Assembly (NCBI GenBank): GCA_902529115.1
Contig: CABZVB010000014.1
Coordinates: 1-50,122, forward strand
Direction: 5' to 3'
Source of the DNA: an uncultured Balneola sp.
Lineage (GTDB): Bacteria; Bacteroidota; Rhodothermia; Balneolales; Balneolaceae
Length of the DNA: 50,122 nucleotides
Within the stretch, counting starts at the first letter, position 1; every line of letters begins with the position of its first letter. The notes beneath the pieces were generated by a model. That model was given only the letters and a program-made list of their open reading frames with translations. It had not been told where the DNA came from and made no database searches. The position numbers and the translations under genes are program-made. Below are positions 34,805 to 43,602 of the stretch, one piece after another.

Positions 34805-36184
34805 ATGATACTTTTATTGTTTTTTTCTCTTTTACTGGGCACCCCCGATTCTCTGTATACAGATTATAAAACGGTGGCTGATTTAGAGTCTCAAAGGATC
34901 AATGAAACTCGTAAGGTTTCATTTAATCCAATTACAAAAGAGTTATACCTTTATGAGGCTTACTCAGGTTATTTATTATTAAAGAATAATAGCATTGACA
35001 CTCTAGATAGATTTGATCCTTATTTACTTGATAATACTTTAATGGTATTTGATACTTACAATAACAAGTTAAAGTTCATTGATTCAGGATTAGGCAGAGT
35101 TTTTGAGTATGATCAAAGTAATAAGCAACTCATAAGAATAGATAGATCATATAATTTAAGGGCTTTTTACAATTTTAGGGCAAGCTTGTCAAAACAAAAT
35201 AAAATAATAGCATATGGTGGTTATGGTGAGTTTACAGATAAAACTGAATTACTATCATTTAACTCCATAAGTGAATTTGAATGGGAAAGTATTCACAAAA
35301 ATACTCATGAGCCAGATAGGTCTGCATTAGTTATTGATATGTTAATGCCCAATGAGAATCATGTAAACTTATTTGCTTATTCAAACAGTTATTTGGACGT
35401 GTATTCATTATCACTCGTCGGTAATACCGAAAATATTCTAAAATGGGAGCCAATTAGTCATTTTTATTTACCAGCAGGTATTAGTAACGGTATATATCGT
35501 GAAAATTCTTTCTCAAATTATCGAACAATTGATAATAAGTTTAATCTGATGGGAAATTATTTCTATGATTTAAACACTAACGAATTATTAAAATGGGAGA
35601 CCTCTAATGAAATCTTTGGAGTATTTCAATCTTCGATACATCAAGACTCTCTATACGTAGTAGTAAATGATAATCCTCTAGATTTATATAATCCTATAAA
35701 TTTAGTAGTCCAAACACATCATATAGATGATTTTTTCACACAAAATATTTTTACTAAATCATCAGGTGATCAGCGACAACTTTTAATACTAATTCTTGTA
35801 TTAGTCGTCATTGTAATCCTATTCTCGGTTATTTTTTATAAAAATAAGTTGGTTAAAAAACCTCACAAGGTATTTGAGAAAAATGGCTCATCATTGAAAT
35901 TACATACAAAAAATGGAATTATATCTTTTATAGAAGAAGATGAGATCATGTTTTTGAATCATGTAAATACCTTGTACGAGAATCAAACAAATAGTATTGA
36001 ACTCGATAAATTCGATGATTTACTTTTTAATGGCATCGGTTACAAAACACATATGACATCAAAAAGGAATAGTATTATTACAAATATCAATGATCAAATT
36101 GGAGACCTCTTTATAAAGAAAACAAAGGGTAAACATGACAAAAGACGGGTAATATTAAACTTTGATTTTACTCTTTTGAAATAA
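34805..36184 (+). CDS. Single-pass membrane protein with large exported domain, unknown function
   Basis: This 459-residue protein has an N-terminal signal or anchor (about 1-14), a large exported part (about 20-320) with repeated strand patterns that could form a beta-propeller-like fold, one clear transmembrane helix (about 325-346, LLILILVLVVIVILF) and a cytoplasmic tail of about 110 residues. The tail has a beta-rich start and a basic end (KKTKGKHDKRR), compatible with a ligand- or DNA-binding role, but no known domain is recognised. The shape resembles one-component transmembrane regulators. It lies downstream of the phased TTGTA repeats and convergent with flagellin. Confidence 0.6.
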   Translation: MILLLFFSLLLGTPDSLYTDYKTVADLESQRINETRKVSFNPITKELYLYEAYSGYLLLKNNSIDTLDRFDPYLLDNTLMVFDTYNNKLKFIDSGLGRVFEYDQSNKQLIRIDRSYNLRAFYNFRASLSKQNKIIAYGGYGEFTDKTELLSFNSISEFEWESIHKNTHEPDRSALVIDMLMPNENHVNLFAYSNSYLDVYSLSLVGNTENILKWEPISHFYLPAGISNGIYRENSFSNYRTIDNKFNLMGNYFYDLNTNELLKWETSNEIFGVFQSSIHQDSLYVVVNDNPLDLYNPINLVVQTHHIDDFFTQNIFTKSSGDQRQLLILILVLVVIVILFSVIFYKNKLVKKPHKVFEKNGSSLKLHTKNGIISFIEEDEIMFLNHVNTLYENQTNSIELDKFDDLLFNGIGYKTHMTSKRNSIITNINDQIGDLFIKKTKGKHDKRRVILNFDFTLLK

Positions 36185-36226
36185 AACCTTTGCAGGTTTA
36201 TTAATTATCTATGATTAATCTGATCA

Positions 36227-37222
36227 TTATTGATTTATAAATCCAAGTACTGCTTGGGGTCCCATATTAGCTTGAGATAGTGCGGCTGTAGCTGTCTGTT
36301 GAAGTATTTGTAGCTTGACAGAATTAGACTGTTCCTTAGCGAAGTCTGTATCCATGATTCTACTATATGCAGCGTTATTGGCTGTAATAGCTTGCGTCAA
36401 ATTTTCTTCTTTTGATGATAAAGAGCGTTGATTGATACCTAATTCGTTTATATGAGAATTTAGTACACTGATAGCCTGATCAACATGAGAAATCATTGAA
36501 TTGAAATCAGCATCATCCACAACAACTTGTTCTACACCATTCGGATAATCGAAAACAAATTCTATCTCACCTCTATCATCATTAGCTGTATCTCCTCCAT
36601 GTTCAATATGATCCCCATTAACAATAATTGCAAGTTTACCTACTGCATCACCTGCTAGTACTCCATCAGAATCAACATCAAGGTTTTTTGCACCACCAAA
36701 TAAATTTAAAATATCAACGGCTGCTAAATTTATAGAAAAGGTATCTCCTATCGCATCACCAGATTGTATAGACAGAGAAGTATTATTTGTTGGAAGTAAA
36801 TCAATACCATTAAATGTACTCTCATTTGCAATATTATTTATGTCTTCACCCAGTGAGTGCATTTGATGTGCAATTAACGTGCGATCATCTTGACTTATAC
36901 TATCATTAGCTGCTTGGATGGATAAGTTTTTAATCTCAATGAGATTGTCCATAATTGAGTTGTATGCTCCTTCAACAACATCCAACATAGACTTCGCGTC
37001 ACTTACATTCTGGAGAGCCTGCTCCAATCCCTTAACCCTACTATTAATCTTAGTAGCTATAGCATAACCTGCTGAGTTATCTTCAGCAGAATTAATCCTT
37101 TTACCAGTTGATAGCTTAAGCCTGCTATCTGCTAATTCACTATTTATTTTGTTTAATGAGAGACGCGCACTCAGTGCCGTAACATTCGTGTTGACTCTAT
37201 TAAAGTCGCCAAAACTAGCCAT
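36227..37222 (-). CDS. fliC: Flagellin
   Basis: This 331-residue protein has the conserved flagellin ends: the N-terminal D0/D1 region (about 1-140, with KLSTGKRINSAEDNSAGYAI) and the C-terminal D1/D0 region (about 240-331, ending QANMGPQAVLGFINQ). The central variable region (about 150-235) is short and acidic. It is the filament subunit, exported by the flagellar type III apparatus. A sigma-28-like promoter sits upstream, with an AAAGAGG ribosome-binding sequence before the ATG. No other flagellar gene is in the window, and it lies inside a tRNA island, so it must rely on a flagellar system elsewhere if used. Confidence 0.95.
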   Translation of the reverse strand: MASFGDFNRVNTNVTALSARLSLNKINSELADSRLKLSTGKRINSAEDNSAGYAIATKINSRVKGLEQALQNVSDAKSMLDVVEGAYNSIMDNLIEIKNLSIQAANDSISQDDRTLIAHQMHSLGEDINNIANESTFNGIDLLPTNNTSLSIQSGDAIGDTFSINLAAVDILNLFGGAKNLDVDSDGVLAGDAVGKLAIIVNGDHIEHGGDTANDDRGEIEFVFDYPNGVEQVVVDDADFNSMISHVDQAISVLNSHINELGINQRSLSSKEENLTQAITANNAAYSRIMDTDFAKEQSNSVKLQILQQTATAALSQANMGPQAVLGFINQ

Positions 37223-37255
37223 TTTAATCCTCTTTATTTAATCCTTGAATTCGGA

Positions 37256-37282
37256 TTATCGACTTAGTAGATGATGGCTTTA
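37256..37282 (-). promoter_or_regulatory. Sigma-28 (FliA-type) promoter of the flagellin gene
   Basis: Reading the minus strand, TAAA (37282-37279), a 15-base spacer and GTCGATAA (37263-37256) match the sigma-28 consensus TAAA-N15-GCCGATAA with one mismatch. The -10 element lies about 33 bases before the flagellin ATG, giving a short leader containing the ribosome-binding sequence. Confidence 0.75.
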
Positions 37283-37517
37283 ATTTTATTGATTACGAGA
37301 AAGTTACAATATGATTACATATTTCTGTAAGTAACGTAAATATGTGAATCCCTTAGATCAAATGGCTGTGCTTCAATTGCTGCCAAACTCTGGTTTATGT
37401 AAATGCTAAATAGATTATTGTGTAACTATCTTGTTAATAGCTATTGGCGATCTCATAAATATTTCCAGCTCTAGGCTTCGGATATTTTGTTATTAATCTT
37501 AACAAAAACATTTAATT

Positions 37518-39494
37518 ATGAGAAATATAATATTAGTCTGTGTTCTTCTTACAGTACCATTGCAAGCACAGACGATTCCGACATATATCGCCCAAGATAG
37601 TTTAATTGCATGGTATCCATTTAATGGAAATGCGAATGATGAATCGGGTAATGGTAATAATGGTACTGTTAGTGGAGCTTCTTTAACTACCGATAAAAAT
37701 GGAAATGAAAATAGTGCCTATAGTTTTAATGGACAAGGCAACCATATAGATTTAGGAAACAGTGAACAATATAGTTTTAGTGATTTTACTATATCATTAT
37801 GGTATAAAACTACTAGAGTTATGGATCCAGCCGCTTACCTCGGTATAATAACTAAGGGTGAAGCATTCGAGATAAATTTAGGTGATGGTGATGGTGGCGG
37901 TAACGGTAATATAACCGCGGTTTTAAATAATTTAATGACAGATACTAGGTCGAAGTTAAGTGATTCAACAAACTATTCTGATGATAAATGGCACAATATT
38001 ATTATTTCAAGAAATATTAGTGGCAATATTTTCAAAATATATATTGATGGTGAACTAAGAGATTCTAGTCATAGCGGTGGTAATGATCTTTTAGCTAATT
38101 CAGATAATCTATTAATTGGTAAAAAATTCAATAAAGCTTTTTTTGAAGGTCAAATTGATGACATAGCTATCTGGAGACGAGCATTAAACGAAATAGAAAT
38201 TTTAGCTGCATATAAACAAACAACACAATCAACAGGTAATCCAAGTAGCCTTGCTAGTAGGAACTTGCTGATAGATTCAACCTACACAAAAAAAGGGTTT
38301 AAATTTTCCAATTATATATCCTTGGATACTTTAGCTACTTCAGATTCTTTAATCAGCTATGAATTTAATTTAGATATCCCTGATGGTGTCACTTATGATT
38401 CCTTAAGAGTCTTCCATAGTGAAAGTACTCCATCGGTCACCACTAATTATGAAAATGGAATACTGAAGGTTGTAACATCAGGTTCTGGGTTTATTACTTC
38501 CTATAATCCAATGATAGAATTATTCTATACTTCAGATACTACAGGTACCTATTCGTTGACCCCAACCAATGTGGTACTCAATACTACCAATATTACAAAC
38601 ATCACTAGTGGGGTGATGAAGATAGACCCCTTTATAAAAGGAGATGTGGATGATTCAGGTGTGATTCAAGCCTATGATGCTAGTATTATTCTACACCAAA
38701 ACGTAGGTAGTGAAATCCTAGAGCCAGATCCAGTAAAAGACTGGGAAAATGGACCTTGGTTTAATTGGAGAGATTCTGCTGCGGATGTGGATGGAGATGG
38801 GGATATAATTGCTTTAGATGCTTCATACATTTCTCAGTTGGTAGCAGGTTTGATTACTGAGTTTCCAACCTCAACGCCCTCTGTTGAAAGTGTCATAATA
38901 GAAGTTACAGAACGTGGTCTTAAATTCACTGCTCCTGAAAATATCCAATCACTAAATATTGAAATACCAACTACAGAGCAAGTTGAGTTCCGTGACCCAG
39001 AGTTGTTTTGGAATAATTCAACAGTTGCAATGAATAAGGCAGAAGGGATGCAAGTTGCAGTAGCTTCAACAGAATTAGCAGCAGGCAAGGTATTGGAAAT
39101 ACCTTTATATGTGTATACAAATGATAATATTACACTAGAAGTAACTACAATCTCTAATAACACTAAAAAGGATCATCAAATAGTAGTAAGTGGATTGACG
39201 GTTAATAATGAAACAGGACCATTATTTCCGCAACAATACATTCTCTCTCAAAACTACCCAAATCCATTTAACCCCTCAACTCAGATTCAGTATGCACTAC
39301 CAGAGGCTACTCAAGTTACTCTTGAAGTGTTCAATAGTTTGGGTCAAAAGGTAATGGAACTAGTTAATGAACAGAAGTCAGCTGGGTATCACACTGCAAC
39401 CTTCGATGCTTCAGGGTTTTCAAGTGGAGTATACTTGTACAAGCTGTCAACACCTTCGTTTGCTGAAACGAAGACAATGCTTTTGATTAAGTAG
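37518..39494 (+). CDS. Secreted LamG-cohesin/dockerin-like protein with C-terminal sorting domain
   Basis: This 658-residue protein has a signal peptide (about 1-17), a LamG/concanavalin-like domain (about 27-232, with YPFNGNANDESGNGNNG and DDIAIWRRALNEIE), a cohesin-like region (about 255-370) and a dockerin-like pair of Ca-binding loops (DVDDSGVIQAYDAS and DVDGDGDIIALDAS, about 375-435). A C-terminal type A sorting domain (about 575-658) contains NYPNPFNPSTQIQY. It is probably exported by the type IX system and displayed on the surface. Divergent from flagellin, it may be an adhesin or a glycan-binding protein. No catalytic domain is seen. Confidence 0.85.
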   Translation: MRNIILVCVLLTVPLQAQTIPTYIAQDSLIAWYPFNGNANDESGNGNNGTVSGASLTTDKNGNENSAYSFNGQGNHIDLGNSEQYSFSDFTISLWYKTTRVMDPAAYLGIITKGEAFEINLGDGDGGGNGNITAVLNNLMTDTRSKLSDSTNYSDDKWHNIIISRNISGNIFKIYIDGELRDSSHSGGNDLLANSDNLLIGKKFNKAFFEGQIDDIAIWRRALNEIEILAAYKQTTQSTGNPSSLASRNLLIDSTYTKKGFKFSNYISLDTLATSDSLISYEFNLDIPDGVTYDSLRVFHSESTPSVTTNYENGILKVVTSGSGFITSYNPMIELFYTSDTTGTYSLTPTNVVLNTTNITNITSGVMKIDPFIKGDVDDSGVIQAYDASIILHQNVGSEILEPDPVKDWENGPWFNWRDSAADVDGDGDIIALDASYISQLVAGLITEFPTSTPSVESVIIEVTERGLKFTAPENIQSLNIEIPTTEQVEFRDPELFWNNSTVAMNKAEGMQVAVASTELAAGKVLEIPLYVYTNDNITLEVTTISNNTKKDHQIVVSGLTVNNETGPLFPQQYILSQNYPNPFNPSTQIQYALPEATQVTLEVFNSLGQKVMELVNEQKSAGYHTATFDASGFSSGVYLYKLSTPSFAETKTMLLIK

Positions 39495-39523
39495 AAATTC
39501 ATCTTTCGGATTAATGGTATTTA

Positions 39524-39556
39524 ACCCTGCTAACTTAAAGTTAGTAGGGTATTTTT
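39524..39556 (+). terminator. Terminator after the LamG/dockerin gene
   Basis: ACCCTGCTAAC (39524-39534) pairs with GTTAGTAGGGT (39540-39550) over 11 bp with one G-T wobble and a five-base loop. It is followed by A and a T run (39552-39556). Confidence 0.85.
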
Positions 39557-39611
39557 ATCAGCTAAAATAGGTTGACGCGTCTGTTAATCGTCTGTTAATC
39601 GTTAGAATAAT

Positions 39612-40142
39612 TCAGGATTTTCTATTTATGAATAGGAGTTTTATGTTTTTGTTTATAAATCTATTGAATGAATCTGGGTCTTTCATTTCAAACCCAAATA
39701 AATTCTGTAGTTGTTTATTATCATATCCAAGTTCTTTAAAAAGCCACTGATGAATTAAATCATATGTCTCTAAAACGGTATGCTTTTCTTTTAATTCATG
39801 CGCCTTTTTTACAATCGAGGTCTTTGTCATTAGATCCCTTTCTTTAGAATGAAAAAATTCTAAAAGTATAGAGTCAACAAGCATATAAACTACTTTTTCT
39901 TCATTACTTAAATCCAATTTTGTAAGCTTACTTCTAATTTCGATACAATCAGTCTTGATACTTCGAAGCTTTGCATTCAATCTTGTAACTTTTTTTTCAA
40001 TGAATTCAATATTATCCGTATCACAGAATTCAATAAATCTATGAACTAAAGTTTGAAATCTGAGGACCTCATACATTCTATTTTTTAAGTAAATAGTATT
40101 TAGCAATCTCAATTCATCAGCGAGTTCAACTATTGGTTTCAT
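39612..40142 (-). CDS. Helical protein coupled to the integrase, unknown function
   Basis: This 176-residue protein is mostly helical with many charged residues and has no signal peptide or membrane segment. Its ATG overlaps the integrase stop as ATGA, so it is translated right after the recombinase. I do not recognise a family. Tight coupling suggests an accessory role in integration or element control, but no evidence for a specific function is seen. Confidence 0.6.
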   Translation of the reverse strand: MKPIVELADELRLLNTIYLKNRMYEVLRFQTLVHRFIEFCDTDNIEFIEKKVTRLNAKLRSIKTDCIEIRSKLTKLDLSNEEKVVYMLVDSILLEFFHSKERDLMTKTSIVKKAHELKEKHTVLETYDLIHQWLFKELGYDNKQLQNLFGFEMKDPDSFNRFINKNIKLLFINRKS

Positions 40143-41359
40143 TCAAATAATTTTTTCATCGTTCTATTTACGGAGTCTTCACTTAATGACTTCAAATACT
40201 GTTGAGTTGTTGTAAGACTAGAGTGTTTCAAAACTGCTGATAAATCATATACACTAATCCCATGGTCTACAGCAATTTGAGCGAAAGAGTGTCTAGCAAC
40301 ATGCATAGATATATTTTCGTCTATACCTGCAAGTAAAGCTATTTTCTTTAAACCAGTTTCATTTCCTTTAATTTTTTTCCCGTTAAGCTGAGCGTTTTTA
40401 GACCCTATATCTCTTCTTAAAATAATTGGGTCACTATAATCTTTAGACTCATTTAAAAAGGGGAATATGTACTTAGAACTATCATTCATTCTAAGTAGAA
40501 TTTCCAATTGATTTTTAGTCAATTCCATAGAAAATGACTTTTCATTCTTATTCATTGTATAGACAAGTTTTTCATCAATTATGTTATCCCATGTTAAACA
40601 ACATAAATCACCGAATCGTATTCCACCGCTATAAAAGCTAAATAGAAAAGCATTTCTTGCATTCCATTCAAGGGAACCCTCACTTAAATCAAGAGCTTCT
40701 ATTGCATGGATTTGTTCAATTGTAAGCTTTGTCTTTGACTCACGTTTACTTTCTGACGGTACTTTGTAGTCGTTAAATGGATCATTAGTCAGTACTCGTT
40801 TTTTTATTGCCTTATTAATGACCTTTCTTATTAACTGAAAGTTTTTACTTATTGTAGTATTACTATTGCCATATTTAAGCCTAAGGAAGCGTTCAAATTT
40901 TAATAGGTATTCACTATCAATGCGAGCTAATGGTAAATTACGTTCACTTTCAAAATGCTCGATCTTTTTTAAAACTACTTTGAGTTTCTTGTGAACATGA
41001 TATTTCTTTTCCTCTTTTAACTCATGATATAATTCATCCGCAATGCAAAAAAACTCAGCGTTTTGAGTCACTTTCATTCGTTCACTAATTGTTTTTGCAG
41101 TTGCTGAGTCTGTTCTATTTAAGTCACTTTGTACTTTGCGAGCATTCCTCTCAATTAATTCAAGAGTTTCATTTAGCGTCTTATAATTGGGATGGTTTCT
41201 ACGAACTCTTTCTTCCTTTGTATTCCACTCTTTTTCCCTAACAGATATGCCTGTACTTAAATATTTATGCTTTCGAATTTGAGTGATTCTGAGATATATA
41301 GGGAAACTTCCATTTTTCTTGGGGCGATTTTTTAAATAGAAGTGAAATGAAGTTATCAT
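40139..41359 (-). CDS. Tyrosine recombinase (integrase) of the island
   Basis: This 406-residue enzyme has an N-terminal arm-binding domain (about 1-85), a SAM-like core-binding domain (about 100-190) and the catalytic domain (about 210-400). The catalytic set is visible: R248 (GIRFGDL), H353 and R356 (MHVARHSF), H379 (LKHSS) and the nucleophile Y388 (TQQYLKSL). It resembles Bacteroidota transposon and island integrases. It lies next to the right attachment repeat, as expected, and its transcription runs inward. Confidence 0.95.
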   Translation of the reverse strand: MITSFHFYLKNRPKKNGSFPIYLRITQIRKHKYLSTGISVREKEWNTKEERVRRNHPNYKTLNETLELIERNARKVQSDLNRTDSATAKTISERMKVTQNAEFFCIADELYHELKEEKKYHVHKKLKVVLKKIEHFESERNLPLARIDSEYLLKFERFLRLKYGNSNTTISKNFQLIRKVINKAIKKRVLTNDPFNDYKVPSESKRESKTKLTIEQIHAIEALDLSEGSLEWNARNAFLFSFYSGGIRFGDLCCLTWDNIIDEKLVYTMNKNEKSFSMELTKNQLEILLRMNDSSKYIFPFLNESKDYSDPIILRRDIGSKNAQLNGKKIKGNETGLKKIALLAGIDENISMHVARHSFAQIAVDHGISVYDLSAVLKHSSLTTTQQYLKSLSEDSVNRTMKKLFE

Positions 41360-41535
41360 TGTTGATTAGCTATTTAATGATTACTATAATATACTATTTG
41401 GTAAAACTATGGTAAAACATTTTGTGTGAATTATTCATTAATGGAATGAATCACTCACGTAAAAACTACTATATTAGCCATATTATGATTAATATTCACA
41501 AAAAGTCTATTCAGTTATGAATAAGTTTGAGTATT

Positions 41536-41548
41536 TCATCGCCCACAT
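41536..41548. repeat. Right attachment repeat (attR-like)
   Basis: TCATCGCCCACAT is an exact copy of the tRNA-Val 3' end at 31882-31894, in the same orientation, about 180 bases upstream of the integrase start codon. Confidence 0.85.
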
Positions 41549-41554
41549 TTAATT

Positions 41555-41587
41555 AGCCTTTTCGTGTATTACGGAGAGGCTTTTTTT
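41555..41587 (+). terminator. Probable original tRNA-Val terminator displaced by the island
   Basis: AGCCTTTTCGT (41555-41565) pairs with ACGGAGAGGCT (41571-41581) over 11 bp (two G-T pairs) with a five-base loop, followed by seven T (41581-41587). It begins six bases after the right repeat and follows no other plus-strand gene, so joining the repeats would place it directly behind the tRNA. Confidence 0.8.
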
Positions 41588-41719
41588 ATAATTAGTCGAA
41601 GCTGGGTAGTTGCAATAAATTTCTCAGACATATTTCATTGATTTTATAGGGGTATTTGGTAATGTTACATCAGTATCTATTAATCAGCATAATATGTATT
41701 AACCTAAAGGCAGAATAGT

Positions 41720-43483
41720 ATGAGTTACCGCAATAAAGTGAAAAATTATATGGCTTTTGGGTGTATTTTGGCCTGTTTCTTGAGTCAGGCATGTGGTAAT
41801 GTAGCAGAAAATGAGTTGGGTAGGTTGCGTGTACAAGGACAAGAGATTGTGAACGATCAAGGACCTTTTCTAATTAAAAGTATTGGAACTGGAAACTGGT
41901 TGATCCAGGAGGGATATATGATGCAATCTACAGATGCTGGGATTGGAACTCATACCCAGTTTCGTACGAAATTAGAACAAGAGATAGGAGAGGAACGAAC
42001 GGCGGAGTTTTATCAAGATTGGCTGGATAGTCATATGAATAAGGCCGATATAGATAGTATGAAAGCCTGGGGATTTAATGCTATACGACCTGCTTTGCAC
42101 TATAAATGGTTTACATTCCCCATTCAAGATGAGCCTGTTTCTGGGGAGAACACATGGGTGAATGCTGGCTTTGAAAAGCTAGATGAACTTATGGACTGGG
42201 CTGCTGCTAATCAGATGTATGTTATGTTTGATATGCATGGGGCACCAGGAGGACAAGGTAAAAATTCAAATATCAACGACTACGATGAAACACTCCCAAG
42301 TTTATTTGAAGACGAGGCGAACAAGGCTAAATTAGAAGCTCTTTGGGTAAAATTAGCTAAGCGCTATAAAGATAATCCTTGGTTTGGGGGCTATGATTTA
42401 ATTAATGAGCCTAATTGGAGGCTTGGAGACTCAGGGAATGAAAATGGCTGTGGAACAGAGAATAATGATGAACTTTGGGATTTGCACCTTCGTTTGACTA
42501 AATCTATCCGAGAAATTGACAAAAGTAACATTATTTACCTATCGGGGAATTGTTGGGGTAATAATTATAACAGTTTTGAAACCCATCCGCTTAGTAACTA
42601 TGATGATAACACAGTGATTACTTTTCATAAATACTGGAACAAAAATGATCAAAAATCTATCCAGTGGGCTCTTGATATGCGTGAGCAATATAACCGGCCA
42701 TTATGGATGAGTGAATCTGGTGAAAATTCTAATCAATGGTTTGCGGATGCGATACACTTATTTGAATCTAATAATATTGGGTGGTCTTGGTGGCCGGTAA
42801 AAAAAAGCCGGACCAATAACGTTTTTAAAGTAACCACCCCTCAGTCTTACAAAGAACTGTTGGATACATGGGAAAAGGGTCTGTCCTTATCCCCTGAGCA
42901 TACTTTTTTGGCTGTTATGGAGTATTCTAAAGCCCATCGCCATGAAAATACAACTTTTGCACCCGATGTGATTTATGCACTACTTAATAACGAAAATCCA
43001 ACGGCTACTAAAGCTTTTAGATATAATGGTGTAGATGAATGGATATCTTTTGTGGATTATGATTTGGGTAGAGATGGTTATGCTTATGAAGATCGTTTGT
43101 CACAAGACATACACGATAAGCAGGGGCAATGGAAGGTGTGGAACGAAGGAAGACGATATCGAAATGACGGAGTAGATATAGGGGGTTCTGATGGGCAGTA
43201 CTATGTGAGCTGGACTGAAGTAGGTGAATGGTTGCAGTATACAATTTTTGCAGATATTGACACTATTTCTGATTTAGTATTTATTGCTTCTGGTAATTCA
43301 GGAATGATAAGTATTGACGTTAATGAAAAAATTGGAATTACAAGACTAGAGTTAAAAGAGTCTAAAGAATGGGTAAATTATAAATTCGAAAATTTATATT
43401 TACCAAAAGGTCAGAATAGAATTCGTTTTAGAATTGAAGAAGGTGGTATTGATTTGAAGGCTTTCAAATTAATTGCTAAATAG
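41720..43483 (+). CDS. GH5 glycoside hydrolase lipoprotein with C-terminal CBM6-like domain
   Basis: This 587-residue protein has a lipoprotein-type signal ending at a cysteine (LSQAC, about residue 25). The GH5 barrel spans about 35-400. The acid/base is E230 in LINEPNW and the nucleophile E332 in WMSESGENS, with 'DMHGAPGG' (about 172-179) as another family motif. The C-terminal part (about 445-587) resembles a CBM6 beta-sandwich (YEDRLSQDIHD, VGEWLQYTIFA). GH5 members cut beta-1,4 or beta-1,3 glucans or mannans; the exact substrate is not readable. It precedes the GH13 gene on the same strand, but a gap of 119 bases with its own operator suggests separate control. Confidence 0.9.
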   Translation: MSYRNKVKNYMAFGCILACFLSQACGNVAENELGRLRVQGQEIVNDQGPFLIKSIGTGNWLIQEGYMMQSTDAGIGTHTQFRTKLEQEIGEERTAEFYQDWLDSHMNKADIDSMKAWGFNAIRPALHYKWFTFPIQDEPVSGENTWVNAGFEKLDELMDWAAANQMYVMFDMHGAPGGQGKNSNINDYDETLPSLFEDEANKAKLEALWVKLAKRYKDNPWFGGYDLINEPNWRLGDSGNENGCGTENNDELWDLHLRLTKSIREIDKSNIIYLSGNCWGNNYNSFETHPLSNYDDNTVITFHKYWNKNDQKSIQWALDMREQYNRPLWMSESGENSNQWFADAIHLFESNNIGWSWWPVKKSRTNNVFKVTTPQSYKELLDTWEKGLSLSPEHTFLAVMEYSKAHRHENTTFAPDVIYALLNNENPTATKAFRYNGVDEWISFVDYDLGRDGYAYEDRLSQDIHDKQGQWKVWNEGRRYRNDGVDIGGSDGQYYVSWTEVGEWLQYTIFADIDTISDLVFIASGNSGMISIDVNEKIGITRLELKESKEWVNYKFENLYLPKGQNRIRFRIEEGGIDLKAFKLIAK

Positions 43484-43546
43484 TCAATAGCTACTAGTAT
43501 GTTCCAATATAGAATGGTTATTATCTCATATTTTAATTAATTATTT

Positions 43547-43560
43547 TGTAAGCGCTTACA
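43547..43560. promoter_or_regulatory. Perfect LacI-type palindrome before the GH13 gene
   Basis: TGTAAGCGCTTACA is a perfect 14-base palindrome with the central CG typical of LacI/GalR-family operators (general form TGTAANCGNTTACA). It lies 42 bases before the chosen GH13 start, as expected for control of a starch or maltose gene by a LacI-family regulator. No such regulator is encoded in the window. Confidence 0.65.
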
Positions 43561-43602
43561 TAAAACCCAAGATATAAAAAATATAGATTGACGCTTTTAC
43601 AA

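Larger units (their letters stand above)
31882..41548. mobile_element. Integrative island of about 9.65 kb in tRNA-Val
   Basis: The segment between the 13-bp direct repeats contains a tyrosine recombinase next to the right repeat, a small excisionase-like DNA-binding protein, and cargo unlike the surrounding housekeeping genes: flagellin, LamG/dockerin secreted protein, and unknown envelope proteins. A strong terminator just beyond the right repeat looks like the tRNA's original one, pushed away by the insertion. No replication, conjugation or phage structural genes are seen, so the element is probably non-self-transmissible or has decayed. The insertion boundary is inferred from the repeats; excision has not been shown. 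Confidence 0.85.
41360..41719. other. Gene-free stretch holding the island's right end
   Basis: These 360 bases contain the right attachment repeat (41536-41548) and the displaced tRNA terminator (41555-41587). The left part (41360-41535) is probably the integrase promoter and arm-site region; no clear promoter match is claimed. The stretch 41588-41719 leads into the GH5 gene, with no palindrome or coding frame seen. Confidence 0.6.

Noticed and set aside
36184-36199. Terminator between the 34805 gene and flagellin
   Set aside because: AAACCT/AGGTTT forms only six pairs with no T run of useful length; it may slow polymerase but is too weak to call.
41360-41535. Origin of transfer or replication iterons of the island
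   Set aside because: No relaxase or replication gene is present, and no repeated motif was seen in this stretch.
43588-43602. TTG start five codons upstream for the GH13 gene
   Set aside because: The ATG at 43603 gives a better signal peptide and does not need a rare start codon.
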